A stretch of DNA of 64,000 bases from Catenovulum sediminis (GCF_040270295.1 NZ_JBELOE010000209.1); one strand, 5' to 3'; shown: positions 1 through 9,068, counted from the first letter of the stretch. A program made the numbers and translations. The notes: a model not told the origin generated them from the sequence alone.

Positions 1-976
1 AGCCAGAATCTAAATCCACAGCAGGTGCAGTGTTAACAGTACTAAAGTTGAAGCTTGTATCATCGCTAATACCAGCGAAACTATTGCCTGCAGCATCATC
101 CACTGCGGAAGAATCAATACGGATAGAATATGCACGATTGCCAGTTAAATCACTCGTTGGGTTTAGATAGATTTTATCACTGGTGATACTAACCCTGCCC
201 GCGCCCGGTGAAGTGGTTGTTCCATCACTTTCAGATGCAACATCAAACACCTCAAAATCACTGCTATCGGTAACATTGCGGATGGTGATATTGCCTGTGC
301 CCAAAGCAATATCTTCGTCAAAATCGATTACTATATCGTTGCCAACACTAACACCTGTAGCATTATCATTTGGCGTTGAGTTACCACCATCAAAGGTAGG
401 AGCTGTGGTGTCTGAAGCTGCTATTGTGAAAACTATGTTGTCTATGCCCACTCGACTGCCACCTGTCGGATTGTCATAAGACATCACAACAGAATTAACA
501 GAAGTCCAATCACTTGGCGTCAAAGTAGCGATGAAGTCACTCAAATCTGGATGATTGGCAACTATGCTGACCGCTGTGCCCGAGTCTGGTGTAAAAACAT
601 AAGTTCCAGCGCTTTGGTTAGCAAACTCACCTATATCAAATTGTGTAATCGCAATAGCTTTATCAAAGGTAATTGTCCACGTCTCACCATTGCTAGAGGG
701 CCCCGCATCCATAAAGCCTGAAGATACAGTTACGTTATTGCCATTCGACTGTGTCCCCGACAAAGTAACTGTGTCTATTGTTGTTGTTAATGTTTGCGTG
801 TTGTTACCATCGACAACAAGAAAAGTGAACTTACTCGAACTTGCCATCACACTTGTACTGACAACAGCAGACATTAACATTGCTAGCTTTGTCATTTTAT
901 GGTTGTTACGCAACAGTGAGTCTTCGCCTACTTGAGTATCAACTGGTGAGATTGAAGGTATGACTTTTCTTTGCAT
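1..976 (-). CDS. Secreted protein with bacterial Ig-like repeats (partial)
   Basis: The reading frame is open to the left window edge, so only the N-terminal ~325 residues are seen. The ATG at 974-976 is preceded by AGGA about 8 nt upstream. A hydrophobic signal segment ends in VMA near residue 45, after an unusually long N-terminal region that contains a second Met (ATG at 893-895). A beta-rich domain of about 140 residues follows. Next comes a bacterial Ig-like (SbsA/Big_5-type) domain, recognised by the TAPTFDGG opening, an IVIDFDEDI strand and a D..AGN motif. A further repeat seems to start at the edge. Such proteins are usually large, exported surface or adhesion proteins; that role is inferred. 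It is divergent from the cassette to its right. Confidence 0.75.
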   Translation of the reverse strand, partial: MQRKVIPSISPVDTQVGEDSLLRNNHKMTKLAMLMSAVVSTSVMASSSKFTFLVVDGNNTQTLTTTIDTVTLSGTQSNGNNVTVSSGFMDAGPSSNGETWTITFDKAIAITQFDIGEFANQSAGTYVFTPDSGTAVSIVANHPDLSDFIATLTPSDWTSVNSVVMSYDNPTGGSRVGIDNIVFTIAASDTTAPTFDGGNSTPNDNATGVSVGNDIVIDFDEDIALGTGNITIRNVTDSSDFEVFDVASESDGTTTSPGAGRVSITSDKIYLNPTSDLTGNRAYSIRIDSSAVDDAAGNSFAGISDDTSFNFSTVNTAPAVDLDSG

Positions 977-1337
977 GTGGTTGTTCCTAGCACTGGTTAG
1001 CTACATATTTAGTGGTTAGTATGGAAAAGGCCTAGGTTATGACGAAAAATTGCCCCTATTAAATACGCTAGACACGGGAAATACTGATAGTTGTAGTTAT
1101 AGCAGAAATAAGATTATTTTCCATGAACTTATTACTAAATTTCTCTCACCACACAATAAAATCATGTTATTCAACTGAAAATAAACGCAAAACCTAAAAA
1201 TACTACACGGCATTAACATCAGAGCCATCAAGCCTCCATACAAACAAGTTAAACATTGTAAATATTGTGCATGCACAGTAACCTCAACAAATCAATATTG
1301 TGGTATACGAGGCAAACGCCTATAGGACTGAATACAT
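977..1337. other. Divergent intergenic region, no gene seen
   Basis: This AT-rich stretch separates the leftward Ig-like protein from the rightward TPR/LicD-like gene and should hold both promoters. I see no convincing coding frame, RNA gene or terminator. A 12-bp palindrome, TGTGCATGCACA, lies at 1266-1277; its significance is unknown. Confidence 0.5.
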
Positions 1338-2386
1338 TTGAAGCAATCTGAATTATCAATAGCAACAGGGGCTGAGCTAGTCCTCAAAGGCAACTTAAGC
1401 CAAGCAATAGAGTACTTTTCAGCCGCACTAGAAATAGATCCCAACTCACTAGCTGCCATCCGCCACTTAACCGAGGCTGCTTTAAACTTGGGTACTAGTC
1501 AGCAAGTTATTCCACATATCCACACTTGTATGCAATATCATCCCACTTCAATTTTATTGCATCAATTATTAGGGGTTGTTTATCAACAAAACAAACAGTT
1601 ACCCAAAGCAATAAAGTCCTATCGTGCTACTCTAAACTTATTGTTAACAACAGAATTTCCCCCATCAAATGCAACACCCACAGCAAATTTTGATCAAAGC
1701 TTGTACGAAGCAACGCTATGGCAGACTTTGCAGTTATTTCGGCAAAACAACCTTAGGTCATTTGCTACTTCTGGTAGTTTATTGGGACTAACTCGTGATA
1801 ATGCCCTACTACCTTTTGATAAAGACATAAATATTGGGATAGACTGGGGACATATGCCTCAAGCAATTGAAGTGCTTAAACAAAACGGCTGGCAAGAACA
1901 CAAACGCTCTTATGGTTTAGTCAATCCACGCTGTTTTATTCATCCAAATGGGGGATTTTAGACTTATGTGGTTATGGGGTTGAACCAAAAACACAACAAA
2001 CTATTTCTGGTTTATGGATGTCGGGCATTCCTTTTGAATGGAATCGCATTACTATATACCCCAAAATAGACTTAGTTGATAAACAAACAACGTTTGGCCT
2101 TGTATGGCACCCAGCACAAGCTGAAGAGATTCTGCAAGCCTTATACGGTGAATGGCAAGTCAAAGATGTCAATTTCGATACCATTATTTGCGCAAAAAAC
2201 TTAAAAGGGTTTAGCTTACTCACTCAATGTTTTGCCTATTCTAGAATATGTGTTTTGTGGCAACAAAATAGATGGGTTAAGCTTAAGCCTCTTATTGAAC
2301 AAATTCGCCGTTTTCATCCATCAGACGCATTATTAGATAAACTGGAAAAACAACTACACATGGAATTGCAAAATGAACAAAAATAG
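1338..2386 (+). pseudogene. TPR plus LicD-like nucleotidyltransferase-fold protein, frameshifted
   Basis: Two reading frames together make one protein of about 350 residues. The first (TTG start, 1338-1961) has tetratricopeptide-like helices over residues 1-105. It is followed by a LicD/fukutin-type segment: GSLLGLTRDN and then FDKDINIGID, the expected acidic metal-binding motif. It stops at 1959-1961. The continuation lies in the +2 frame and reads on with ILDLCGYG to the stop at 2386. Adding one base in the G5 run at 1950-1954 restores a single frame, so the likely event is a G6-to-G5 deletion. A sequencing error or slippage is also possible. LicD-like enzymes transfer phosphoryl-linked groups such as phosphocholine to surface glycans. 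The cytidylyltransferase directly downstream fits such a role, but the substrate cannot be told. Confidence 0.7.
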
Positions 2387-2831
2387 TAATCGCGTTTTAG
2401 CCTTGGGCGTGTTTGATTTATTTCATATTGGTCATCTTAATTTTCTACAGCTTGCCAAACAACAAGGCGATAAGCTAATCGTAGGCGTAGCGCCTGATGT
2501 CATGTGTCTAAAATCTAAAGGTAAAGCACCCATTATTGAGCAAAACCAACGTATGTCGATTATTCAGGCGTTAAACGTAGTTGATGAGGTTACATTGGTC
2601 CAATTTCCTATTATTCAAACAGATCAAGTATTAGCGTGGATCTTGAGCTTAAATATAGCTACAGTTGTCAGTGGCAAGCAATGGCAAAACACTGAGCGTT
2701 GGAACAAATTAATGCCTAAGCTCGCTAAACACAATATCAATGTAGTATTTGTAGCCGAGACCCCGAATATATCAAGTACCCAAATAAAACAGAAAATAAT
2801 AGAACAAAAAATTAGAGAACAAGTTTTATGA
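2373..2831 (+). CDS. Cytidylyltransferase-like nucleotidyltransferase (TagD/GCT type)
   Basis: A 152-residue single-domain nucleotidyltransferase. The N-terminus carries the GVFDLFHIGHLNFL signature, with the HxGH motif that binds the nucleotide phosphates. The C-terminus has the ISSTQIK motif of the glycerol-3-phosphate/ethanolamine-phosphate cytidylyltransferase family. The length matches TagD-like enzymes. It overlaps the end of the LicD-like frame by 14 nt and the next gene by an ATGA, so the three genes look co-transcribed. A CTP:phospho-alcohol cytidylyltransferase feeding the LicD-like transferase is the simplest reading. The actual alcohol (glycerol-P, choline-P or other) is not determined by the sequence I can read. 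Confidence 0.75.
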   Translation: MNKNSNRVLALGVFDLFHIGHLNFLQLAKQQGDKLIVGVAPDVMCLKSKGKAPIIEQNQRMSIIQALNVVDEVTLVQFPIIQTDQVLAWILSLNIATVVSGKQWQNTERWNKLMPKLAKHNINVVFVAETPNISSTQIKQKIIEQKIREQVL

Positions 2832-3625
2832 GTTCCACAGATTATTTCAATCAAACCCAAGTCGACGAAATAGTCGCTTACTTGGCTTCAACTCGGATAA
2901 AAGCCGACTTAGAGTTAGTCCCTAAATATCCATATTTTTCAGGTAAACCATTTCCGCTTGGGCGCTGCCTCGAAATACGCGATGCTGTATATCAACTGAT
3001 GATTGAAGATATTAAATCGAATAAACCATATGAAGGTTTGTCCTTGCTGATTAATTACATGAAAACAGGAAGCAGCTTAAATAAAATTTGGGGTGGGTTA
3101 CGTAATTCTTATTTCCAAAATGCACTGCAAATCGGTGATTATTATTTGGATGTGTCGAACGACACAGTTAACCCAAACAAACCCAGAGTTGAAGTGTTGC
3201 CAATGGCCGAATCTGGTTTTACTGAAATTACGAACTTTGAAACATTTGTCGACATAGGCCAACATTATTGGCAAGTGCAAATGTTCAAAAACACGGTTTG
3301 TCCTTCGATAGCTCCGTTTATGCCAATTTTGTGTGTCGAAAAAAATGGTCAAAGCTGGCTAGCGGTTAACGACTATACCATTGCATTTTCGCGCGAGTCG
3401 CAGTTTGATAAAGCAAAAAAAATACTACAACAACTGCCTGAACCACCAAAAACCGTTCAGCAAAAGTGGCAAGTCATTATTAAACAAAGCTCAAACCAAC
3501 ATCTACATAACAACACTTCGCCAGAAAACTACTGCACCCAATATAAGAAAGCTGGTTTACACAAAGACGAAAATTTTCGCAATGAGATCGTTCGAGCTTT
3601 TATGTCTTTAAAAAAGGTAGTGTAA
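2828..3625 (+). CDS. Hypothetical protein in the LicD-like cassette
   Basis: A 265-residue protein of no family I recognise. It has no signal peptide or membrane segment and looks cytoplasmic, with mixed hydrophilic and aromatic content. Its start codon overlaps the stop of the cytidylyltransferase (ATGA), so it is translationally coupled to it and probably works in the same surface-glycan modification process. That link is by context only. The next 300 bases on this strand hold no gene, so it ends the cassette. Confidence 0.6.
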   Translation: MSSTDYFNQTQVDEIVAYLASTRIKADLELVPKYPYFSGKPFPLGRCLEIRDAVYQLMIEDIKSNKPYEGLSLLINYMKTGSSLNKIWGGLRNSYFQNALQIGDYYLDVSNDTVNPNKPRVEVLPMAESGFTEITNFETFVDIGQHYWQVQMFKNTVCPSIAPFMPILCVEKNGQSWLAVNDYTIAFSRESQFDKAKKILQQLPEPPKTVQQKWQVIIKQSSNQHLHNNTSPENYCTQYKKAGLHKDENFRNEIVRAFMSLKKVV

Positions 3626-3943
3626 ATTTAATTTTTGCAACTTGGCACGATGACAGACACACTCAGTTAGAGCGCCACTCTGAAAGTGCGCACTATTTAT
3701 GTAGGTCATCTACCAAAAACACTTGAGATTTACACTCATTTTTGAAATTAAGTATATACGCTAATCAAATGTACTAGAAAAATAGGTTGCACCAGAGTGA
3801 GAGTAGAGTTTAGCCCGCACCTTTGAAGATACAGAGTCAATGAACCTACTTGATGACGTCGATCGCTTAAGCGATGAATCGGACAAGCCCAAATAAAATC
3901 TATGAAGTACAACGAGTTAACAAACTGCTGAATCATACAGGAA
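3626..3943. other. Intergenic region between the cassette and the tRNA cluster
   Basis: No convincing gene. Short open frames on both strands lack family resemblance and ribosome-binding sites. A perfect 14-bp palindrome, ATCGCTTAAGCGAT, lies at 3862-3875. A TGTAGGTC head similar to the REP-like units at 27.2 kb occurs near 3700. The tRNA transcripts from the right and the cassette transcript from the left both end here, but I see no clear hairpin plus T-run. Confidence 0.45.
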
Positions 3944-4030
3944 TGGTGCCCGGGGCCGGACTTGAACCGGCACGCTGTTACCAGCGAGGGATTTTAAATC
4001 CCTTGTGTCTACCAATTCCACCACCCGGGC
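3944..4030 (-). tRNA. tRNA-Leu (UAA)
   Basis: The minus strand folds into a class II tRNA of 87 nt. The acceptor stem GCCCGGG pairs with CCCGGGC ahead of the encoded ACCA. The anticodon loop TTTAAAA gives anticodon UAA. A long variable arm and the T-loop GTTCAAGTC are present. It is the last gene of the Gly-Cys-Gly-Leu cluster and corresponds in order to E. coli leuZ. Confidence 0.96.
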
Positions 4031-4059
4031 GACACAACTTTCAAACTTTTCTTAATTTT

Positions 4060-4135
<76 letters not shown>

Positions 4136-4189
4136 ATAAAAATTAAACATTAGGTGGGCTAAAACAGCTTAAAAAAGCAAACCGAAATT

Positions 4190-4230
4190 AAAAACGGTTT
4201 TGTCTACCAATCTCACCACCGAGATAGACA
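4190..4230 (-). pseudogene. 5' remnant of a tRNA-Leu
   Basis: On the minus strand GGTGGTGAGATTGGTAGACA matches the D-arm region of the neighbouring tRNA-Leu(UAA) at 18 of 20 positions. An AAACCG...CGGTTT anticodon-stem-like hairpin around TTTTTAATTT follows. No variable arm, T-arm or matching 3' acceptor strand follows, so it cannot be a working tRNA. It lies between tRNA-Cys and a tRNA-Gly, where a duplicated Leu gene would be expected. Confidence 0.65.
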
Positions 4231-4250
4231 ATTGTCTGCGTTTTCGAAAA

Positions 4251-4324
4251 TGGAGGCGGGTCCCGGAGTCGAACCGAGGTAGACGGATTTGCAATCCGCT
4301 GCATGGCCACTCTGCCAACCCGCC
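4251..4324 (-). tRNA. tRNA-Cys (GCA)
   Basis: A 74-nt cloverleaf on the minus strand. The acceptor stem is GGCGGGT/ACCCGCC, the anticodon loop TTGCAAA (GCA), the T-loop GTTCGACTC, and CCA is encoded. It sits between the two tRNA-Gly copies, matching the cysT position of the E. coli glyW-cysT-leuZ unit. Confidence 0.96.
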
Positions 4325-4339
4325 GCGTCATTCAGAACT

Positions 4340-4415
4340 TGGAGCGGCTAACGAGACTCGAACTCGTGACCCCAACCTTGGCAAGGTTGTGCTCTACCAA
4401 CTGAGCTACAGCCGC
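4340..4415 (-). tRNA. tRNA-Gly (GCC), promoter-proximal copy
   Basis: A 76-nt minus-strand tRNA with anticodon GCC and encoded CCA. It is the first gene of the tRNA cluster, 45 nt downstream of a strong stable-RNA promoter. The anticodon stem reads CAACC/GGTTG where the other copy has CGACC/GGTCG. Confidence 0.96.
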
Positions 4416-4459
4416 ACTCTGATGATTTATGAAAGTTTCTTTTCATAACTCCCGAAAAC

Positions 4460-4494
4460 GAGGCGCATTTTACAAACTATACGGGGCGAGTCAA
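4460..4494 (-). promoter_or_regulatory. Promoter of the tRNA Gly-Cys-Gly-Leu operon
   Basis: Minus-strand -35 TTGACT (4489-4494) and -10 TAAAAT (4467-4472) are separated by 16 nt. A GC-rich discriminator (GCGCCTCG) follows, as is typical of stringently controlled stable-RNA promoters. It lies downstream of pgsA, so the tRNAs need not depend on read-through. Confidence 0.7.
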
Positions 4495-4577
4495 CTATTT
4501 ATTTTAATCTTTTTTCTAACCGCTCAATAAACAGACGAATGGGCGGTTTTTACAGCACAAAATACCATCCCCAAACA

Positions 4578-5126
4578 CTAATCAACTTTTGTTAGGCTTG
4601 GCCAGGCCGCTTTAAGATAAATTAACATCGACCAAAACGTTAAAACGACCGCTACATATAACAATAAAATCGATGCAATAAACAAAACGCCAGTGGGTTG
4701 CACCAACAAACCAACAAGCGCAACCATCTGCGCTAAAGTTTTAAGCTTCCCAATCCCTGATACTTTTACTGCAGCCCTTTGCCCCAACTCAGCCATCCAC
4801 TCTCGCAGTGCAGAAATCAGTATTTCTCGACAGACCATCACAACTGCAGGTAACGTAATCCAAAAAACACTATAATGCTCAACAATCAAGCCCAAAGCAG
4901 TTGCAACCATCAGTTTGTCCGCAACGGGATCTAAAAACGCACCAAAAGGCGTAGATTGTTGCCAGCGTCTCGCAAGATAGCCATCCAACCAGTCGGTCAC
5001 CCCCGCAATTGCAAACAGTAACGCAGCCAAATAATGGCCCCAAACTACCGGCAAATAAAAACACAACACAAAAAAGGGTATTAATACAATTCTGAACACA
5101 GTCAGAATATTAGGTATATTCCACAT
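4578..5126 (-). CDS. pgsA: CDP-diacylglycerol--glycerol-3-phosphate 3-phosphatidyltransferase
   Basis: The enzyme makes phosphatidylglycerophosphate from CDP-diacylglycerol and glycerol-3-phosphate, the committed step to phosphatidylglycerol and cardiolipin in the inner membrane. The 182-residue protein has the CDP-alcohol phosphotransferase signature complete: D45, D48-G49, A52-R53, G62, D66 and D70. It has several hydrophobic helices. Length and motif spacing are normal. It follows uvrC by about 50 nt, in the uvrY-uvrC-pgsA-tRNA order of E. coli. Confidence 0.96.
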   Translation of the reverse strand: MWNIPNILTVFRIVLIPFFVLCFYLPVVWGHYLAALLFAIAGVTDWLDGYLARRWQQSTPFGAFLDPVADKLMVATALGLIVEHYSVFWITLPAVVMVCREILISALREWMAELGQRAAVKVSGIGKLKTLAQMVALVGLLVQPTGVLFIASILLLYVAVVLTFWSMLIYLKAAWPSLTKVD

Positions 5127-5172
5127 TCTATTTACTTAAATACTTAAACTCGCACTATTGTCGCACTATTTA

Positions 5173-7023
5173 CTAAGGTTTGTCATGTAAGTGATAAAAA
5201 ACGCTTTCTGCCAGTTCATGACTGATCCCGGGAACTTTTGCAATTTGTTCTATAGTCGCATTTTTTAGCTCTTGCATACCACCTAAATATTTTAATAATG
5301 CCTGTCGTTTTTTGGGACCAACCCCCGCAATCCCTTCTAAAGAAGAAGTATTTTTAACTTTTTGTCGTCTGGCTCTGTGTCCCGTGATAGCAAAACGATG
5401 TGATTCATCACGAATGTGCTGAATCAAATGTAGCGCCGGTGAATGAGACTCTAAATGAATAATTTGGTGACTACCCGCCATAATCAATGTTTCCAACCCG
5501 GGTTTGCGGCTGGTTCCTTTCGCAATACCAATTAACAGCGGCATTTTTTGCTGCCAATTGGCAAAATGCGCTTCAGCCTGAGCCAGCTGTCCCTTACCAC
5601 CATCGATAAATATGATATCCGGAATTTTATCTTCAGGTTGCGGCGCTTTGTAGCGGCGTGCTAAGACTTGCGCCATTGCTGCATAATCATCACCAGGATT
5701 TATTCCGCTAATATTGTATTTCCGATAATCGGTCTTAAGCGGACCTTGTCGATTAAAAACAACACATGATGCAACCGTTTGCTGTCCCATTGTATGACTA
5801 ATATCAAAACACTCCATGCGCTGGATTGGCTCTGCTAACTCTAAAACCTCATCTAAAGCTTCAAAGCGGCGCTGTACCGACATCGCTTCGGTTAATCGAG
5901 TCGTTACTGCATTTTCTGCATTCGTTAGCGCTAGCTTTAAATAACGCATTTTTTCGCCCCGTTGCGGAACATGAAATTGTACTCGACTTTGATAAATTTC
6001 GCTGACAGCATCCTGCATCCCCTGCTGCTCTGCAAATTTAAAAGGCAGTACAATTTCTTTTGCTGGCTGCCTGTCACTTTGCTGATTCAAGTAATACTGA
6101 GCAACAAACGCGATCAACACCTCTTCCGGTTCAGCGTTTTTGGGCATTTTTGGGTAGTAACTTTTACTGCCCAAAACTTTACCATCTCGCACAACCAACA
6201 AATGCACACAAGCTACACCATGCAGATATGCAAAACCGATCACATCCAGTGAATCATGTTCACCACTGACAGATTGTTGCTCACGTATCTGACGCAATGC
6301 GGACAATTGATCGCGATACAAAGCAGCAAGCTCAAAATCAAGACATTGACTCGCCTGCTCCATTTTATCAACGAGTTGATCAACGACTTCTTGATTACGC
6401 CCTTGCAAAAAAAGCTTAACCAGCTGAACCTGTTGATTGTAATCTTCGTCACTGACATATCCTTCTACGCAAGGTGCTGAACATCGTTTGAGCTGGTATT
6501 GCAAACAGGGTCTGCTACGCGCTTGGTAATAGGAGTCTTCACACTGTCTAACCGGAAATAGTTTTTGCAATATACGCAAACTCTCACGCACAGCGCCACC
6601 TGAGGGGTAAGGTCCAAAATAACGACCAGCCACTTTTCTAGGCCCACGATGAAAAGCTAGTCTTGGGTGGGGATGATTAGTCAATAAGATGTAGGGATAA
6701 CTTTTATCATCACGTAACAACACATTGTACTTAGGCATGTATTGTTTAATTAAATTGTTTTCCAGAATTAAAGCTTCTGTTTCAGTGTGGGTCACTGTAA
6801 CTTCAATACAATGGATTTGGCGCACCAGCGCTACAGTTTTTTGGCTGGTTTGATTTGCTCTGAAATACGACGTGACACGTTTTTTCAGATCTTTTGCTTT
6901 ACCGACATAAATAACCTCACCTGCCACGCTATACATACGGTAGACACCCGGCTGGTGAGTTAAATTTTTTAAAAAGCTTTTATAGTCAAACTGTGTATCT
7001 AACAAATCAACGACCACAAACAA
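5173..7023 (-). CDS. uvrC: Excinuclease ABC subunit C
   Basis: UvrC makes both incisions in UvrABC nucleotide excision repair. The protein is 616 residues. It has an N-terminal GIY-YIG nuclease domain (GVYRMY...VIYVGKAKDLKKR, about residues 25-105), a UVR helical segment near 210-245 that contacts UvrB, an RNase H-like C-terminal nuclease domain (FDISHTMG, IDGGKGQL), and tandem helix-hairpin-helix motifs at the end. The listed start is a TTG with a weak ribosome-binding site. A GTG or a second TTG 6-21 nt further in would also fit, and the family usually begins a few residues before the QFD motif. It lies 29 nt after uvrY and is probably co-transcribed with it. Confidence 0.95.
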   Translation of the reverse strand: MFVVVDLLDTQFDYKSFLKNLTHQPGVYRMYSVAGEVIYVGKAKDLKKRVTSYFRANQTSQKTVALVRQIHCIEVTVTHTETEALILENNLIKQYMPKYNVLLRDDKSYPYILLTNHPHPRLAFHRGPRKVAGRYFGPYPSGGAVRESLRILQKLFPVRQCEDSYYQARSRPCLQYQLKRCSAPCVEGYVSDEDYNQQVQLVKLFLQGRNQEVVDQLVDKMEQASQCLDFELAALYRDQLSALRQIREQQSVSGEHDSLDVIGFAYLHGVACVHLLVVRDGKVLGSKSYYPKMPKNAEPEEVLIAFVAQYYLNQQSDRQPAKEIVLPFKFAEQQGMQDAVSEIYQSRVQFHVPQRGEKMRYLKLALTNAENAVTTRLTEAMSVQRRFEALDEVLELAEPIQRMECFDISHTMGQQTVASCVVFNRQGPLKTDYRKYNISGINPGDDYAAMAQVLARRYKAPQPEDKIPDIIFIDGGKGQLAQAEAHFANWQQKMPLLIGIAKGTSRKPGLETLIMAGSHQIIHLESHSPALHLIQHIRDESHRFAITGHRARRQKVKNTSSLEGIAGVGPKKRQALLKYLGGMQELKNATIEQIAKVPGISHELAESVFYHLHDKP

Positions 7024-7052
7024 ACAATTGAGTAGTCGTATGGTACGAAATT

Positions 7053-7697
7053 TTAAAGGTCTTTGGTATCCAACATCCGATACTTTATAGCTAAGTGTGT
7101 CAGTTCAACATCACCACCAATATTCAGTTTTTCAAACATACGATAGCGATAACTATTCACAGTTTTAGAACTTAAATTAAGCTGCTCTGAAATATCCTGA
7201 ACTTTTTGCCCCCGGGTTATCATCATCATGATCTGTAGTTCACGCTCTGACAATATATCAAATGGATTCTCTTGTTGGCCACCAACTTGTGACAACGCAA
7301 TTTGCTGAGCTATATCGGGTGCAATATACCTTTGCCCTGAATGCACTTGGCGAATCGCCTTAATCATTTCATCTGGCGCTGCACCTTTTGTTAAATAACC
7401 AGACGCCCCAATTTGCATTACTTTATATGGCAACGGGTTTTCAGTATGCACCGTTAAAAATATGACTTTAGTATCTGGACAATAGCGTACAATTTTTTTT
7501 GTTGCTTCCATACCACCAATACCTGGCATATTCATGTCCATCAATACAACATCTGGGTTATTCTTGCGGCAAAACTGAACAGCTTCTTCGCCAGTTTGCG
7601 CTTCTCCTACAACTTTAATGCCGCGAATTTCATTTAGAATACGACTGATCCCTGTGCGAACGAGTTCATGGTCATCAACCAGTAGTATATTAATCAA
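7053..7697 (-). CDS. uvrY: BarA-partner response regulator UvrY/GacA
   Basis: A 214-residue NarL/FixJ-type regulator. It has a receiver domain with the acidic pocket DD (8-9), phospho-acceptor D54 and a conserved K, then a LuxR-type HTH (about 150-205, ERELQIMMMI...KTVNSYRYR). Partnered with a BarA-type sensor, this family controls the Csr small RNAs and thereby carbon storage, motility and biofilm. Its position upstream of uvrC is the classic uvrY-uvrC arrangement. No sensor kinase is in the window. Confidence 0.95.
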   Translation of the reverse strand: MINILLVDDHELVRTGISRILNEIRGIKVVGEAQTGEEAVQFCRKNNPDVVLMDMNMPGIGGMEATKKIVRYCPDTKVIFLTVHTENPLPYKVMQIGASGYLTKGAAPDEMIKAIRQVHSGQRYIAPDIAQQIALSQVGGQQENPFDILSERELQIMMMITRGQKVQDISEQLNLSSKTVNSYRYRMFEKLNIGGDVELTHLAIKYRMLDTKDL

Positions 7698-7927
7698 TTC
7701 GGACTCCGTAATAATTGGCTTATCTTCATACGTTATTCAATGCACTTAATGGACACAAATAAAATAACTGGTATAGCAAATGCTACATATCTGATTGTTA
7801 TAAAAAGATTAGGAAAAGTAAAGAATTAGAAAAAATAAAAGATTCAGCTTACTAAAAATATAGATAGCTAGCCAATATGGCTTTAATAATGGAAAGTTAT
7901 TGAATATGAGTCGAGCTGGGAAAGAAG

Positions 7928-8018
7928 TGGCGGTGAGGCAGGGATTTGAACCCTGGGTACGCTATTAACGTACGCCGGTTTTCAAGACCGGTGCTTTAAA
8001 CCACTCAGCCACCTCACC
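7928..8018 (-). tRNA. tRNA-Ser (UGA)
   Basis: A 91-nt class II tRNA on the minus strand. The acceptor stem is GGTGAGG/CCTCACC with discriminator G and encoded CCA. The anticodon loop is CTTGAAA (UGA), the variable arm is long, and the T-loop is GTTCAAATC. The neighbouring yccA and tusE-type genes recall the E. coli yccA-tusE-serT region. Confidence 0.95.
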
Positions 8019-8054
8019 GCTTTGTTGCTTGCTGTTCCCTTGGGAACGGCGCGC

Positions 8055-8083
8055 ATATTAAGTACTTATGAGGGACTTGTAAA
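8055..8083 (-). promoter_or_regulatory. tRNA-Ser promoter
   Basis: Minus-strand -35 TTTACA (8078-8083) and -10 TAATAT (8055-8060) are spaced by 17 nt. A GCGCGCCG discriminator follows, the usual stable-RNA promoter pattern. The tRNA starts about 30 nt downstream of the predicted start site. Confidence 0.75.
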
Positions 8084-8333
8084 GCATAAATACGATATTT
8101 TTTTGATTTTTTTACTGTTCGCTCAGATAATGCTCTAAACGAACAATTATTCAACAGCTTCATGCTATTTTAGGGCTCATCTTTACAATGACCCCTTGTC
8201 ATAAACAAATATTAGCGTTAATCAGCTTGAAAATTATGGACTGAATAACAATATTCTGTACTATAAAGCGAACCAAATATCTCAATTACATTCTAAGTAA
8301 CTGAATTAAATTATTTAAGCAAAGAGGTGCATT
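8084..8333. other. Divergent intergenic region, tRNA-Ser to yccA
   Basis: AT-rich DNA between the tRNA-Ser promoter and the yccA start. It must contain the yccA promoter, but no clear -35/-10 pair stands out. The yccA ribosome-binding site AAAGAGG is at the right end. No gene or RNA is seen. Confidence 0.4.
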
Positions 8334-9002
8334 ATGGAAAATCGGACTACTTATGCTGAACACAGCAGTACTTCGGTCATCGAAACGAATAAGGTATTAC
8401 GTAATACCTACTCTCTATTGGCATTAACTTTAGCATTTAGTGCTATTGTGGCAGCCGTAACCGGTGCGATGGGATTACCCCGCCCACACTTTTTAGTCAT
8501 TCTAGTTGGCTTTTATGGCTTGTTGTTTTTGGTTCATAAAACTGCAAACTCCTCAGCAGGCTTATTAAGCGTTTTTGCTTTAACTGGCTTTATGGGATAC
8601 ACCTTAGGCCCAATTCTGTCTATGGTCGTCAGTGCAGGTGCTTCTGATTTAATCGTATTGGCGTTAGGCGGTACGGCATTAACTTTCTTTGCACTATCTG
8701 CTTACGTTTTAACCACCAAGAAAGACATGTCATTTTTGGGTGGTATGATGATGGCTGGTTTTGTCGTGTTAATTGTCGCCGTTATTGCTAACTTGTTTTT
8801 ACAAATGCCGGCGATTGCTTTGGCTATCAGTGCCATGTTTATCTTATTTTCATCCGGCGCAATATTGATGCAAACCAGTGAAATTGTGCGTGGCGGTGAA
8901 ACAAATTATATTCTTGCAACTGTCACTTTATACGTTTCTATCTACAATATTTTTGTTAGCTTGTTACATATCTTAATGTCATTTGCTGGCGGAGATGATT
9001 AA
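8334..9002 (+). CDS. yccA: Bax inhibitor-1/YccA family inner membrane protein
   Basis: A 222-residue protein with about seven hydrophobic helices, typical of the BI-1 family. In E. coli YccA is a substrate and modulator of the FtsH protease. The start is preceded by AAAGAGG at 8 nt. A hairpin terminator follows 22 nt after the stop. Its place next to a Tus gene cluster and tRNA-Ser parallels the E. coli yccA-tusE-serT neighbourhood. It could be a YbhL-type paralogue, but the context favours YccA. Confidence 0.88.
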   Translation: MENRTTYAEHSSTSVIETNKVLRNTYSLLALTLAFSAIVAAVTGAMGLPRPHFLVILVGFYGLLFLVHKTANSSAGLLSVFALTGFMGYTLGPILSMVVSAGASDLIVLALGGTALTFFALSAYVLTTKKDMSFLGGMMMAGFVVLIVAVIANLFLQMPAIALAISAMFILFSSGAILMQTSEIVRGGETNYILATVTLYVSIYNIFVSLLHILMSFAGGDD

Positions 9003-9024
9003 TCCTCCTGCAAGCTGTTATACT

Positions 9025-9049
9025 AAAGGCCTCTGATGAGGCCTTTTTT
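9025..9049 (+). terminator. Terminator after yccA
   Basis: AAAGGCCTC-TGAT-GAGGCCTTTTTT is a 9-bp stem with a 4-nt loop and a T-run. It separates yccA from the tus genes; tusD starts 20 nt further on. Confidence 0.85.
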
Positions 9050-9068
9050 GTATGTGATATCTTAAACT

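Noticed and set aside
3748..3936. Minus-strand open frame of 62 codons before the tRNA cluster
   Set aside because: No ribosome-binding site, no recognisable family, and it ends close to the tRNA-Leu gene; treated as non-coding.
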